From: Paraliomyxa sp041600735
GTDB taxonomy: Bacteria; Myxococcota_A; Polyangia; Nannocystales; Nannocystaceae
Reading direction: 5' to 3'
NCBI GenBank assembly: GCA_041600735.1
Contig: JBFIJN010000199.1
Coordinates: forward strand, 1-15,230
DNA: 15,230 nucleotides
A model generated the notes under the pieces. That model had not been told where the DNA came from. It did no database searches and was given only the letters and a program-made list of their open reading frames with translations. Positions 7,145 through 14,484 of this stretch are shown in pieces. Positions within the stretch are counted from its first letter, which is position 1; every line of letters starts with the position of its first letter. The position numbers and the translations under genes are program-made.

Positions 7145-9613
7145 TCAGCGCAGCACGAGCCGGCCGCGCTCGAGCGCGACCTCGGCGTGGCTGCCCGCGC
7201 GCAGACGCCCACGCAGGACCGCCTCGGCCACCAACGACTCGACCTCGCGGGTCAGCAGGTGACGCAGCGGGCGGGCCCCGAGCGTGGGGTCGCGGCCGGC
7301 CAAGCGCACCAGGTAGGCCGAGGCATCGTCGGACAGCGAGTAGCGAATGCCTCGCTCGCGACACAGCCGCTCCGAGGAATCACGCGCGAGGCGTCGGCAG
7401 ATCTCGAGCATCTCGACGGGCCCCAGCGGGTGCAGCACCAGCGGGGCCTCGATGCGATTCCACAGCTCGACCGGGAACGCGGCCCGGGCCGCGGCGAGCA
7501 CCGCGTCTTCGTCGAGGCGGCTGACATCGCGCGGGTCGACGAGGTCGGCCCCGAGGTTGGAGGTCATCACCACCACCGCGTGGTGCAGCTCGACCGTGCG
7601 CCCGCGCCCATCGGTGATGCGCCCCTCGTCGAGCACCTGCAGCAGCAGCTGGTGGACGTCGCGGTGGGCCTTCTCGATCTCGTCGAGCAGGACCACGCAG
7701 TGCGGGCGCTCGCGCAGCGGATCGGTGAGCGCGCCGCCTTGCTCGTGACCGACGTAGCCGGGGGGCGCCCCCACCACGCGCGCGACCGCGTGCGACTCGG
7801 CGTACTCGCTCATGTCGAGCCGCACCAGCGCGTCGGGACGCTCGTAGAGCGCCTGGCCCAGCGCCTTGGCGATCTCGGTCTTGCCCACGCCGCTGGGGCC
7901 GAGCAGCAGCGTGGACAGCACCGGGCGCTGGCTGCCGAACCCGGCCCGGTTGCGGCGCACCAGCTGCGCGAGCGTGGCGGTGACGGCGGTGTGGCCCACG
8001 ACCTGTGCGGCGAGCGAGTGCTCGAGCTCGAGCAGCGCTTGATCGCCCTGGGCCTCGATGCGCGCCCGCGGCAGGCCGCTGCGCTCGCTCACCACGTCGA
8101 GCCACACCGCGCGCGAGAGCTCTCGGCCCCCGCTGCGAGCCACGCGGGCGCCGCTCAGGTCCAGCAGATCGAGCGCACGCCCAGGCATCGCCAGGCCGCC
8201 GCCGAGGTAGCGCTCGGCCAGGCGCAGGAGCTCGCCGAGCTTGGCGTCGGAGGCCAGCGTCACGCCGTGGGCCTCGAGCACCGCAGGCGCCGCCGCGGCC
8301 ACCGCATCGGGGACGTCGCGGCGTGCCAGCGGAGGCAGCGGAATCTTGTCGAACACGCCCGCGCCTCCGGGGAGCCACAGATCGAGGCGCGCGTGGCTCT
8401 CGGGCGAGGCCACGGTGAGCACCGCGGGATGACGGCGGCTCCACGCGCGCGCGAGCGCGGCGAAGAACGGGGGCACCGCGTCCGAGGGCACGCGATCGAG
8501 ATCATCGAGCACCGCCATGCCACCGCTGCGGGCCACCGCTTCGAGGTGCAGGCCGAGCGTGGTCTCATCGTCGTAGTCGGTCGCGTCGAGCACGAACACC
8601 GGGACGTCGAGCACTCGCGCGAGGTGGCGCGCCACCAAGCTACGGCCGCTTCCCGGCGCGCCCACGAGCACCGGCGGCCGTGCCGAGCGGCGCAGCAACG
8701 CATCGGCGAGCTGCGCCAGCACGCCCTCGCGACCGTGCAGGGGCGCGAGCGTGGCGGGATCGACGGGGCGCAAGCTCGTGCCCTGCATCGGCGCGGCCTC
8801 GACCGGCGCCGATGCGCGGGCGAGCAGCTCGACGGGCTCGGTGTCGGTCGCGGCGGGGGCGTGGGTGCGCTCGTTCGCGTGGGTACGCTCGTTCGCGTGG
8901 GTGCGCTCGTTCGCGTGGGTGCGCTCGTTCGCGTGGCTGCGCTCGTTCGCGTGGCTGCGCTCGTTCGCGTGGCTGCGCTCGTTCGCGTGGCTGCGCTCGT
9001 TCGCGTGGGTGCGCTCGTTCGCGTGGCTGCGCTCGTTCGCGTGGCTGCGCCCAGGAACACGCGCACGCTCCGTCAAGCTGGCCCGGTCCCCGGGGCTGAC
9101 CCTTGCTCCGGCTTCGCTCCGCTCGCTGGGATCCTCGTGTCCGGCTCGCTCGCGACGGCCTCGCCACGCCCGATTGCTGCGCAGCGGCTCTCCGGCGGCG
9201 CTCGTTCGCGGAGTGCGGCGCGGGGGCCCGGCGGGGCTGCGCCCGCTCGAAGCGGTCTCGCGCAGGCGCTCGATCACATTGCGACGCAGGCTCGCGCTGC
9301 ACACCCCCAGGCGCTCGATCATCTGGTAGCCGTGGCTCTCGGCGCTGCGCACGATCGAGAGCAGCTGCTCGAGATCCGACGAGGAGGCGCCGCGCTGGTG
9401 CAGGCGCAGGTGCCAGTCGGCGGGCTCGGCCGCGAGATCGGCGTGCAGGGCGGCCTGCGCGTCCGCGAGGGCGGCCGGCTCCACGTGCACCGCAGCCAGC
9501 ACGGCGCGACACGGCTCACGCTGGGCCAGCTGGAGCAGCAGCTCGCAGGAGCAACGGGGCGCGGTTCCGGGCGCAGGCATCCCTACGGTCCGCACCCGAC
9601 GAGATCGCGGCAT
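7145..9613 (-). CDS. Clp/HSP100-like double AAA+ ATPase with degenerate D1 and HANER-repeat linker
   Basis: An 822-residue protein, a relative of ClpA/ClpB protein unfoldases. Residues ~20-120 resemble a weak Clp N-domain. Next come an Arg-rich disordered stretch and ten [ST]HANER repeats (~190-250). In D1 the Walker A is GAPGSGRS with Arg324 instead of Lys, the Walker B is VLDDLD instead of a DE pair, and no KYRG pore loop or Arg-finger RRF is visible, so D1 is probably inactive. D2 is intact: GPSGVGKT with Lys578, LLDEIEKAH with Asp644/Glu645, the GYVG pore loop, the SNLGA sensor and GARPLR. The middle coiled coil of ClpB is absent, and no IGL/LGF ClpP-docking loop lies between SNLGA and FPVELWNR. 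A stand-alone remodelling ATPase is more likely than a protease subunit. The start is ATG 9613 with GGTGGA upstream; an in-frame GTG at 9658 is the alternative. Confidence 0.9.
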   Translation of the reverse strand: MPRSRRVRTVGMPAPGTAPRCSCELLLQLAQREPCRAVLAAVHVEPAALADAQAALHADLAAEPADWHLRLHQRGASSSDLEQLLSIVRSAESHGYQMIERLGVCSASLRRNVIERLRETASSGRSPAGPPRRTPRTSAAGEPLRSNRAWRGRRERAGHEDPSERSEAGARVSPGDRASLTERARVPGRSHANERSHANERTHANERSHANERSHANERSHANERSHANERTHANERTHANERTHANERTHAPAATDTEPVELLARASAPVEAAPMQGTSLRPVDPATLAPLHGREGVLAQLADALLRRSARPPVLVGAPGSGRSLVARHLARVLDVPVFVLDATDYDDETTLGLHLEAVARSGGMAVLDDLDRVPSDAVPPFFAALARAWSRRHPAVLTVASPESHARLDLWLPGGAGVFDKIPLPPLARRDVPDAVAAAAPAVLEAHGVTLASDAKLGELLRLAERYLGGGLAMPGRALDLLDLSGARVARSGGRELSRAVWLDVVSERSGLPRARIEAQGDQALLELEHSLAAQVVGHTAVTATLAQLVRRNRAGFGSQRPVLSTLLLGPSGVGKTEIAKALGQALYERPDALVRLDMSEYAESHAVARVVGAPPGYVGHEQGGALTDPLRERPHCVVLLDEIEKAHRDVHQLLLQVLDEGRITDGRGRTVELHHAVVVMTSNLGADLVDPRDVSRLDEDAVLAAARAAFPVELWNRIEAPLVLHPLGPVEMLEICRRLARDSSERLCRERGIRYSLSDDASAYLVRLAGRDPTLGARPLRHLLTREVESLVAEAVLRGRLRAGSHAEVALERGRLVLR
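8861..9050 (-). repeat. 18-bp tandem repeat (10 full units plus a partial) within the Clp-like gene
   Basis: The plus-strand unit is GTGGGTGCGCTCGTTCGC, or GTGGCT at its start in the variants. Ten full copies run without interruption from 8861 to 9040, and a ten-base partial copy ends at 9050. The only differences are one G/C variation that sets Thr or Ser and one silent G/A in the second unit. On the coding (minus) strand each unit gives [ST]HANER. Because 18 is a multiple of three, copy-number change keeps the frame. Near identity including the third codon positions indicates recent expansion or ongoing homogenisation. Confidence 0.95.
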
Positions 9614-9646
9614 GCCGTCCACCGTCGCACGCTTGCCACACGTGGC

Positions 9647-9671
9647 CTCCGCCACCAAGAAATCGGCGGAG
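9647..9671. promoter_or_regulatory. Inverted repeat in the divergent Clp-like/ferredoxin intergenic region
   Basis: CTCCGCC (9647-9653) and GGCGGAG (9665-9671) form perfect 7-bp arms around an AT-richer 11-base centre. It sits between the divergent starts at 9613 and 9748, so it could be an operator for one or both genes. In GC-rich DNA such arms also arise by chance. Confidence 0.25.
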
Positions 9672-9711
9672 TCGCCTCACACTCGGGCCCCGCACGGAGG
9701 CGGCGAACCGC

Positions 9712-9740
9712 TTTTGCCCGGGGCCGGCCCGTGCTTTGCT
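9712..9740 (+). promoter_or_regulatory. Promoter for the [2Fe-2S] protein, probably leaderless
   Basis: TGCTTTGCT forms an extended -10 (TTTGCT at 9735-9740). It is preceded after 15-17 nt by a TTTTGCCC stretch that can serve as -35 (9712-9719). Only 7 nt separate the -10 from the ATG at 9748, which predicts a start of transcription at the ATG. Confidence 0.45.
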
Positions 9741-9747
9741 CCCGCCC

Positions 9748-10092
9748 ATGCCGCGCTACCAGATCCACGTGTGCGACGGCCCCAGCTGCGGGGTCACCCA
9801 TGGCAGCGAGGTGCTCGTCGAGCGCCTGCAGGGGGCCATCGCCGCGGATCCCGAGCTGCGCGAGCGCGTGGGCGTACGTTGTTACACCTGCTTTGGCCGC
9901 TGCGACGACGGGCCCAACATGTTCGTGCAGACCTTGGCCGAGCACGAGGACGGCGACGAAGAGCCCGAGCCCGAGGTGCTGGAGACCCAGCGTGGTTTCT
10001 ACCCGGGGATGAGCGAGGACAAGGTGCTACGCGTGCTCGTAGAGCACTGCGGACAGGGGCAGCTCGTCGCGGATCTCGTGGACGACTACTGA
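9748..10092 (+). CDS. Thioredoxin-fold [2Fe-2S] ferredoxin-like protein
   Basis: A 114-residue protein resembling the stand-alone thioredoxin-like [2Fe-2S] ferredoxins and the C-terminal domain of NuoE. Cluster ligands are visible as CDGPSC (C-x4-C) near the N-terminus and CYTCFGRC (candidate ligands C-x3-C, with an additional Cys) followed by DDGPNMFV about 35 residues later. This matches the family pattern of an N-terminal CxxxxC and a later C-x3-C before GP. It is likely a soluble one-electron carrier. The acidic stretch EHEDGDEEPEPEVLE in the C-terminal half is longer than usual. It is divergent from the Clp-like gene and followed after 37 nt by a CBS-domain gene with its own -10 element. 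The partner enzyme is not in the window. Confidence 0.85.
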   Translation: MPRYQIHVCDGPSCGVTHGSEVLVERLQGAIAADPELRERVGVRCYTCFGRCDDGPNMFVQTLAEHEDGDEEPEPEVLETQRGFYPGMSEDKVLRVLVEHCGQGQLVADLVDDY

Positions 10093-10100
10093 GCCGCGGC

Positions 10101-10109
10101 TGCTATGCT
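10101..10109 (+). promoter_or_regulatory. Extended -10 promoter before the CBS-domain gene
   Basis: TGCTATGCT is an extended -10 (TGn plus TATGCT at 10104-10109) and differs by one base from the TGCTTTGCT before the ferredoxin gene. The ATG lies 20 nt downstream, so the leader would be about 13 nt. No good -35 is seen. Confidence 0.4.
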
Positions 10110-10129
10110 ATTCCCCGTCCCGAGACTCT

Positions 10130-10543
10130 ATGGCGCAACTACCGACCGTCGCGATGTTCATGGAGACCGAGACTCACGCGCTGCGTGAGACGGACGATGT
10201 ATTGGATGGGATCCGCAAGCTCATCCGCCTGGGCATCACGGGTGCGCCCGTGCTCGACGCCAAGGGGGTGAAGGTGGTCGGGATGCTGACCGAGCTCGAG
10301 TGCCTCAAGCTGCTGACCACCGGAACCCCCACGGGCGAGCCGCCCCGCGGCACGGTGGGCGAGTTCATGAAGACCAGCATCACGCTGGTCAAGCCTTCGA
10401 TGGACATCTACTACGTGGCCGGGCTGTTCCTCGGCACGGGCTACCGACGCTTCGCCGTGGTCGACGACGATCGCCTCATCGGGGTGATCACGCGCAAGGA
10501 TCTGCTGCGCGCGGTCGAGGCCCAGCTTCCGGCCGAGCCCTGA
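10130..10543 (+). CDS. Stand-alone tandem CBS-domain protein
   Basis: A 137-residue protein made almost entirely of two CBS domains. The first runs from about residue 8 to 65 (MFMETETHALRETD, GITGAPVLDAKGVKVVGMLTE). The second runs from about 78 to 133 (EFMKTSITLVKPSMD, YRRFAVVDDDRLIGVITRKD LL). Such Bateman modules bind adenine nucleotides such as ATP, AMP or SAM and act as energy or redox sensors on partner proteins. No enzyme or transporter domain is attached, so it must act in trans. Its 3' end overlaps the convergent dehydratase gene by 56 bases. Confidence 0.9.
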   Translation: MAQLPTVAMFMETETHALRETDDVLDGIRKLIRLGITGAPVLDAKGVKVVGMLTELECLKLLTTGTPTGEPPRGTVGEFMKTSITLVKPSMDIYYVAGLFLGTGYRRFAVVDDDRLIGVITRKDLLRAVEAQLPAEP

Positions 10544-11543
10544 GCCACGCCTGGCCGGCCACCACGTGGTCGGCCCACGCGCGTGGGTCGAGGTTGGCGC
10601 CGCACACGATCACGCCCACGCGCTTGCCCGCCAGGCGCTCGCGCAGGGGGCCCAAGAGCGCGGCGGTCGCAGCCGCACCCGCCGGCTCGACCGCGAGCTT
10701 CACCTCCTCGAACAGCAGCGCCATCGCGCCGCGGATCATGTCGTCATCCACGAGCGTGAGCTCGTCGACGTGGCGGCGGCACAGCGCATAGCTATAGGCG
10801 GCCGCGTGCGGGGCCCCGAGGCTGTCGGCGATCGTGCGCACGGCCTCGATCGCCATCGGGCGCCCGGCGGCGAAGCTGCGGTGCATCGAGTCGGCCCCCG
10901 TGGGCTCCACGCCGTAGACCTGCGTCCGCGGTGAGAGCAGCTTGATCGCGGTGGCCATGCCCGCGCACAGGCCACCGCCGCCGATGGGAATCACCACCGC
11001 GTCGAGCCCGGGCGCCTGCTCGACGAGCTCGAGGCCCACGGTGGCGCAGGCCGTGGCGGTGATCGAGCCCTCGAACGGGTGCACGAAGTAGCGGCCTTCT
11101 TCGCGCTCGATGCGGGCGACCTCGCCGAACGCGGCGTGGACGTCGTCGACCAGCACGACCTCGGCGCCCATGCTGCGGCAGCGAGCGATGCGGGCTGCAT
11201 CGGCCGAGCGCGGCATCACGACCTTGGCCGTGCTGTCGTGGCAGGCCGCGGCATAGGCGACGGCCATCGCGTGATTGCCCGCGCTCACGGCCGTGACCCC
11301 GCGAGCCCGCTGCGCGGCGTCGAGGGCGTCGAGGTGGAGCAGCGCCCCGCGGGCCTTGAAGCTCCCCGTGGCCTGCAGCGCCTCGAGCTTGAGGATGACC
11401 TCGCCGTGCGCCCCGAAGCGACGGCGCAGCTCGGGGCCGCGCCACGACCAGATGGGCGTGGTCTGGATCGCGTCGCCGAGGCGCTCGCGGGCCTCACGGA
11501 TCTGCTCGAGGGTCGGCCCGGACACGTGCGGCTCGGCGGTCAT
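10488..11543 (-). CDS. PLP-dependent threonine/serine dehydratase family protein
   Basis: A 351-residue fold-type II PLP enzyme. The PLP lysine is Lys63 in GSFKARGA, the substrate-binding loop is SAGNHAMAVA and the phosphate-binding loop is GGGGLCAG. The length and the absence of a C-terminal ACT regulatory domain resemble the short catabolic threonine dehydratases (TdcB type), serine racemases and hydroxyaspartate ammonia-lyases, which motifs alone cannot separate. The likely reaction is deamination of threonine to 2-oxobutanoate or of serine to pyruvate in the cytosol. It starts 12 nt after the stop of the cytochrome c gene and is probably the last gene of that operon, an odd partner for exported proteins. 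The final ~20 residues (PEAGPRPRAADPCA) are low-complexity and overlap the CBS gene. Confidence 0.9.
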   Translation of the reverse strand: MTAEPHVSGPTLEQIREARERLGDAIQTTPIWSWRGPELRRRFGAHGEVILKLEALQATGSFKARGALLHLDALDAAQRARGVTAVSAGNHAMAVAYAAACHDSTAKVVMPRSADAARIARCRSMGAEVVLVDDVHAAFGEVARIEREEGRYFVHPFEGSITATACATVGLELVEQAPGLDAVVIPIGGGGLCAGMATAIKLLSPRTQVYGVEPTGADSMHRSFAAGRPMAIEAVRTIADSLGAPHAAAYSYALCRRHVDELTLVDDDMIRGAMALLFEEVKLAVEPAGAAATAALLGPLRERLAGKRVGVIVCGANLDPRAWADHVVAGQAWLRARPEAGPRPRAADPCA

Positions 11544-11555
11544 CGGAGGCTCGAT

Positions 11556-12974
11556 CTACCACGTGCGCAGATACGCCAGCAGCTCGGCCCGCGCGGGCTC
11601 GGGCAGCTCGGTACCAAACGCGTGCCCGGGGACCTTGCCGGGGCCGAGCGGGCTGCCCGTGAACCCGTCGTCGAGCCGCGCCGGATCGAGGAGGTCTTCG
11701 AGCGTCGCGACCGCCCCGTGGTGGAGATAGGGCCCGGCCTCGGCCACGCGCAGCAGGGGCGAGGGGCGATACGTGCCCGTGCCGCGGGCGCGCCCGAGCG
11801 CCAGCGTGGGGTCGGTGCCCACGCGCGCCGCCAGCACGGGCACCCCGCTGCCGCTCTCGTGATCGTGACAGTGGGCGCACGCGCGCGCGAACGTGTGCGC
11901 CCCCGCGCGGACGGCCGCGTCGTCCGCCGCCGCGCGCTGCGGCTCGCGCGGCGGTGGCTCGAGCGAGTACACGTACATCGCCAGCGCCCACGCGAGCTCG
12001 CGCGGCGGCCGGGTGCGCTCGCGGTTGGCGTGCAGGATCTGGGTCTCCTGCCGAATCGCCAGCGCCGTCCCGCTCGCCTGGCGCAGCGTCCCCGCCTGGG
12101 TGAGGAACGGCTGGCCGCGGACGCCCCATAGATCGGGGATCGCCACCGGGTCCTCGTCGTCGTCTTCGGTGATGTCGGCGCGACCGGGCCCCCACGCGGC
12201 CATGCGCGCGGCGAGCTTCTCGGGCAGCGGTGCCCCGGTGTCGCGATGGTAGGCGAGGCGCATGTAGCCGTAGTCGAGGTCGCGCCGCGCAGCACCCAGC
12301 ACCGGGCCCTCGGGTGCGAGCGACACGTGGCACAGCGCGCAGGTGATGCCCACGCGCACGCTGCGATCGAGCTCGCGAAACACCACCACGCCCGGCCACG
12401 TGCCGTCGGGCGCCTCGCCGAGGCCCACGCGGCGCGCGAGCGCGGCATCGGCCAGCGCATGCTCGGCGAAGACCTCGGGGCGCAGCGGATACTCGAAGAA
12501 CACGCGACGCCCGAGCTCGACCCACTGCGCCATCGTCTGCGGGCGCTGGCCGTCCCACAGCGGCGTGGCCTCGCCGAGCTCGAGGCGGGCCCCCGCGCGC
12601 AGGGCTTCCACCACCGCACGGGTCACCGGGCGCGCCCTCGGCACCCACTCGGGCAGCGCATCCCAGCCGCCCAGCTCGCGGGCGTACGAGCCCAGCCGCG
12701 CGCGCGAGTACAGGTTGTCCGGGTTCGTCAGCGAGGCTTCGAGCTGCGCGCGGCGAAACGAGCGGTCCTCGAGGTAGCGCTCGGCCTCGTCCAGCAGCCA
12801 AGCGTCCGACCAGGGCGGCGGCCCGGCGGCGGGCTCCGGCGTGCGGGGGTTCGGCGTAGGGAGCTCCGACGCGGGTGACACGACCGGCGCCGCATCGACT
12901 CGCGCGGCCGAGCGGGCCTCGCCGCCGCACGCGGCGACCAGCACCACGGCCCACGCTGCCCACCGCGCGGTCAT
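11556..12974 (-). CDS. Lipoprotein cytochrome c with two CXXCH haem sites, CcP-like C-terminal part
   Basis: A 472-residue exported protein. The start MTARWAAWAVVLVAAC is a lipoprotein signal peptide with lipobox LVAAC, which fixes the ATG at 12974 over the longer frame. Covalent haem sites are CALCH (212-216) and CAHCH (366-370), 154 residues apart, close to the spacing in di-haem cytochrome c peroxidase/MauG-type proteins. The C-terminal RPSPLLRVAEAGPYLHHGAVATLEDLL matches the PYxHxG...TL motif of that group. About 190 mature residues precede the first haem site, which is longer than usual for a peroxidase, and part of that region is unassigned. Translation is coupled to the upstream lipoprotein gene through an ATGA overlap (12971-12974). 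The likely role is periplasmic electron transfer or oxidation of a partner. Peroxidase activity is not proven by the sequence. Confidence 0.88.
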   Translation of the reverse strand: MTARWAAWAVVLVAACGGEARSAARVDAAPVVSPASELPTPNPRTPEPAAGPPPWSDAWLLDEAERYLEDRSFRRAQLEASLTNPDNLYSRARLGSYARELGGWDALPEWVPRARPVTRAVVEALRAGARLELGEATPLWDGQRPQTMAQWVELGRRVFFEYPLRPEVFAEHALADAALARRVGLGEAPDGTWPGVVVFRELDRSVRVGITCALCHVSLAPEGPVLGAARRDLDYGYMRLAYHRDTGAPLPEKLAARMAAWGPGRADITEDDDEDPVAIPDLWGVRGQPFLTQAGTLRQASGTALAIRQETQILHANRERTRPPRELAWALAMYVYSLEPPPREPQRAAADDAAVRAGAHTFARACAHCHDHESGSGVPVLAARVGTDPTLALGRARGTGTYRPSPLLRVAEAGPYLHHGAVATLEDLLDPARLDDGFTGSPLGPGKVPGHAFGTELPEPARAELLAYLRTW

Positions 12975-13708
12975 GTCGAGATCATGTGCGGCTGCTCGCG
13001 CGGGAACTCGGCGGAGCGCACCGTCTGCGACTCGTCGCCGATCTTCAGGTCGACCTCGAGCACGAACATCACGCCGAAGCTGCTGCCGAGCGCACGATCC
13101 ACGACGGACCAGTCGGGCACCGACAGCGCATAGCTGGCCTTGACCGCTTGGTGGGGCCCGATCGTCTCGTTCCACGACTGATAGGCGCCATCGGCCCACG
13201 CGGCCGGCTCGCGTGCGGTGAGCTTGGCGAGGGTCTCACCCGACTCGGGGTGCAGCATGCGGACCTCGCGGATCTCGACGCGGCTGGTGCGATCGCCCTG
13301 GCCCGAGAACACGACCTGCATGGTCGACTGCGTACACGGCTGCGAGGGACCACCACGGCCGCTCAGCGAGGAGCCTCGGCCGGCACCGCCGGCGGGCATG
13401 ATCTTCGCCGCCGATCCCTGCGAGATCCCGGCTTCTTCGTCGGACGGACGCGGCTCGCGGGGAGCCGGCCGTACCGCGCTGAATGCCGCCGGGCAATCTT
13501 GGAGCATCTGGACCGAAGCGATCACGGCGCGGGCGGTGGGCTCGGGCGCAGGCGGCGGGGTCTCCGGCACCGGCTTCGCGGTCTGTGGCCCGGGCTTCGC
13601 GGTGGCGACCTCGCGGGCCTGCGGCTCCGCCGAGGGCTCGGTCGCCGCGCAGGCCAACAGCAACAGTGAGGCGAGAGCGAGGGAACCGAGCATCGCGAGG
13701 TTGCGCAT
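12971..13708 (-). CDS. Lipoprotein of unknown function, downstream copy of a tandem pair
   Basis: A 245-residue predicted lipoprotein of no family known to me. The signal peptide MRNLAMLGSLALASLLLLAC has a clear LLAC lipobox. The start at 13708 has GGGGG five nt upstream; an in-frame ATG at 13720 would add four residues. After a Pro/Ala/Lys-rich linker come EPTARAVIASVQMLQDCP, a variable Gly/Ser stretch, QPCTQSTMQVVFS, a beta-rich part with AAWADGAYQSWNE and SYALSVPDWS, and the C-terminal RSAEFPREQPH. The same blocks occur in the gene just upstream, so the two are paralogues. Two mature cysteines (DCP, QPCT) are conserved in both. It overlaps the cytochrome c gene by ATGA, so the proteins are probably made together at the envelope. 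Confidence 0.82.
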   Translation of the reverse strand: MRNLAMLGSLALASLLLLACAATEPSAEPQAREVATAKPGPQTAKPVPETPPPAPEPTARAVIASVQMLQDCPAAFSAVRPAPREPRPSDEEAGISQGSAAKIMPAGGAGRGSSLSGRGGPSQPCTQSTMQVVFSGQGDRTSRVEIREVRMLHPESGETLAKLTAREPAAWADGAYQSWNETIGPHQAVKASYALSVPDWSVVDRALGSSFGVMFVLEVDLKIGDESQTVRSAEFPREQPHMIST

Positions 13709-13738
13709 GAGCACCCCCATGGTGGACCTACGCGGGCC

Positions 13739-14449
13739 TCATGTCACGATGACGTGGGGCTCCTCGCGCGGAAACTCGGCGGAGCGAATGGACTGGCGCT
13801 GGCCTCCGATGCTCACGTCGAGCTCGAGCAGGAACATCGTGCCGTAGCTGTCGCGGATGCCCATCGCCTCGTGCACCTCGGACCAGTCGGGCACCGAGAG
13901 CACATAGCTGGACTGGACCTCCTGGCGCGGGCCGAGCATCTCGTTCCACGGCTGGTAGGCGTCGCCGGCCCAGGCCACCGGCTCGCGACTCTTCAGCAAA
14001 GCGACCTTCTTGCCGGTCTTGGGATCGAGCAGCCGCACCGCCTCGATCTCGACCCTCGCCGGCGCGTCCGCGAGGCTCGAGAACCCCACCTGAACCGTCG
14101 ACTGGGTGCACGGCTGGGCCCAGTCGCCGGAGCCCTCACCGGCCAACCGCGCCCCCTCGGCGACGTCCCCCGCGTGCAGCGGGGGCGACGCTGGCATCGC
14201 GGCCGCGGCCGCCTGCTTGGGCGAGGCCGAAGGACTCGGGTTGGCGGGCGGAGCGCGCCATGGGTTGGGGTTGTTGGGGCAATCCTGGATCAGCTGGACG
14301 GAGGCGATCACGGCGCGGGCGGTGGGCTCGGGCACCTCGGGATCGGCCTTGCCCTCCTTCACGGGAGGCTGGGGCGGCGGCTCGGTGGAGGTACAGGCGA
14401 GACCGAGCGAGCACAGGGCGAGGGATCCGAGGAAGGCGAGGCGGAGCAT
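13739..14449 (-). CDS. Lipoprotein of unknown function, upstream copy of a tandem pair
   Basis: A 236-residue paralogue of the lipoprotein encoded just downstream. From ATG 14449 the signal peptide MLRLAFLGSLALCSLGLAC aligns with that of its neighbour, which is why this start is preferred. ATG 14461 is possible, and a GTG at 14488 would overlap the previous stop as GTGA. Shared blocks are EPTARAVIASVQLIQDCP, QPCTQSTVQVGFSS, REPVAWAGDAYQPWNE, SYVLSVPDWSEV and RSAEFPREEPH. The linker between the first two blocks is Pro/Ala-rich and not conserved. No catalytic motif is recognisable. The pair with two invariant Cys blocks, next to a di-haem cytochrome and a DUF2063-like gene, suggests an envelope redox or metal function, but this is inference. 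Confidence 0.82.
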   Translation of the reverse strand: MLRLAFLGSLALCSLGLACTSTEPPPQPPVKEGKADPEVPEPTARAVIASVQLIQDCPNNPNPWRAPPANPSPSASPKQAAAAAMPASPPLHAGDVAEGARLAGEGSGDWAQPCTQSTVQVGFSSLADAPARVEIEAVRLLDPKTGKKVALLKSREPVAWAGDAYQPWNEMLGPRQEVQSSYVLSVPDWSEVHEAMGIRDSYGTMFLLELDVSIGGQRQSIRSAEFPREEPHVIVT

Positions 14450-14484
14450 GGCGGAGACCATGGTGGCCGCAAAACGGCAGGGCG

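Noticed and set aside
8861..9050. A CRISPR-like array of short repeats
   Set aside because: The 18-bp units are head to tail with no spacers and lie in frame in a real gene, so this is a coding minisatellite.
5996..10012. A 1338-codon open frame on the plus strand
   Set aside because: It is antisense to the radical SAM and Clp-like genes, which have clear family motifs. Its translation is a monotonous Ala/Arg/Gly/His/Leu mix, as expected from the complement of GC-rich coding DNA.
12975..13199. An N-terminal extension of the cytochrome c to 13199
   Set aside because: It lies entirely inside the upstream lipoprotein gene, and a proper lipoprotein signal peptide begins at ATG 12974.
11556..14449. 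An MbnH/MbnP metallo-mystery pair
   Set aside because: The lipoproteins show only two conserved mature Cys, not the four-Cys motif of MbnP, and the cytochrome has a much longer N-terminal part. It is kept only as an analogy.
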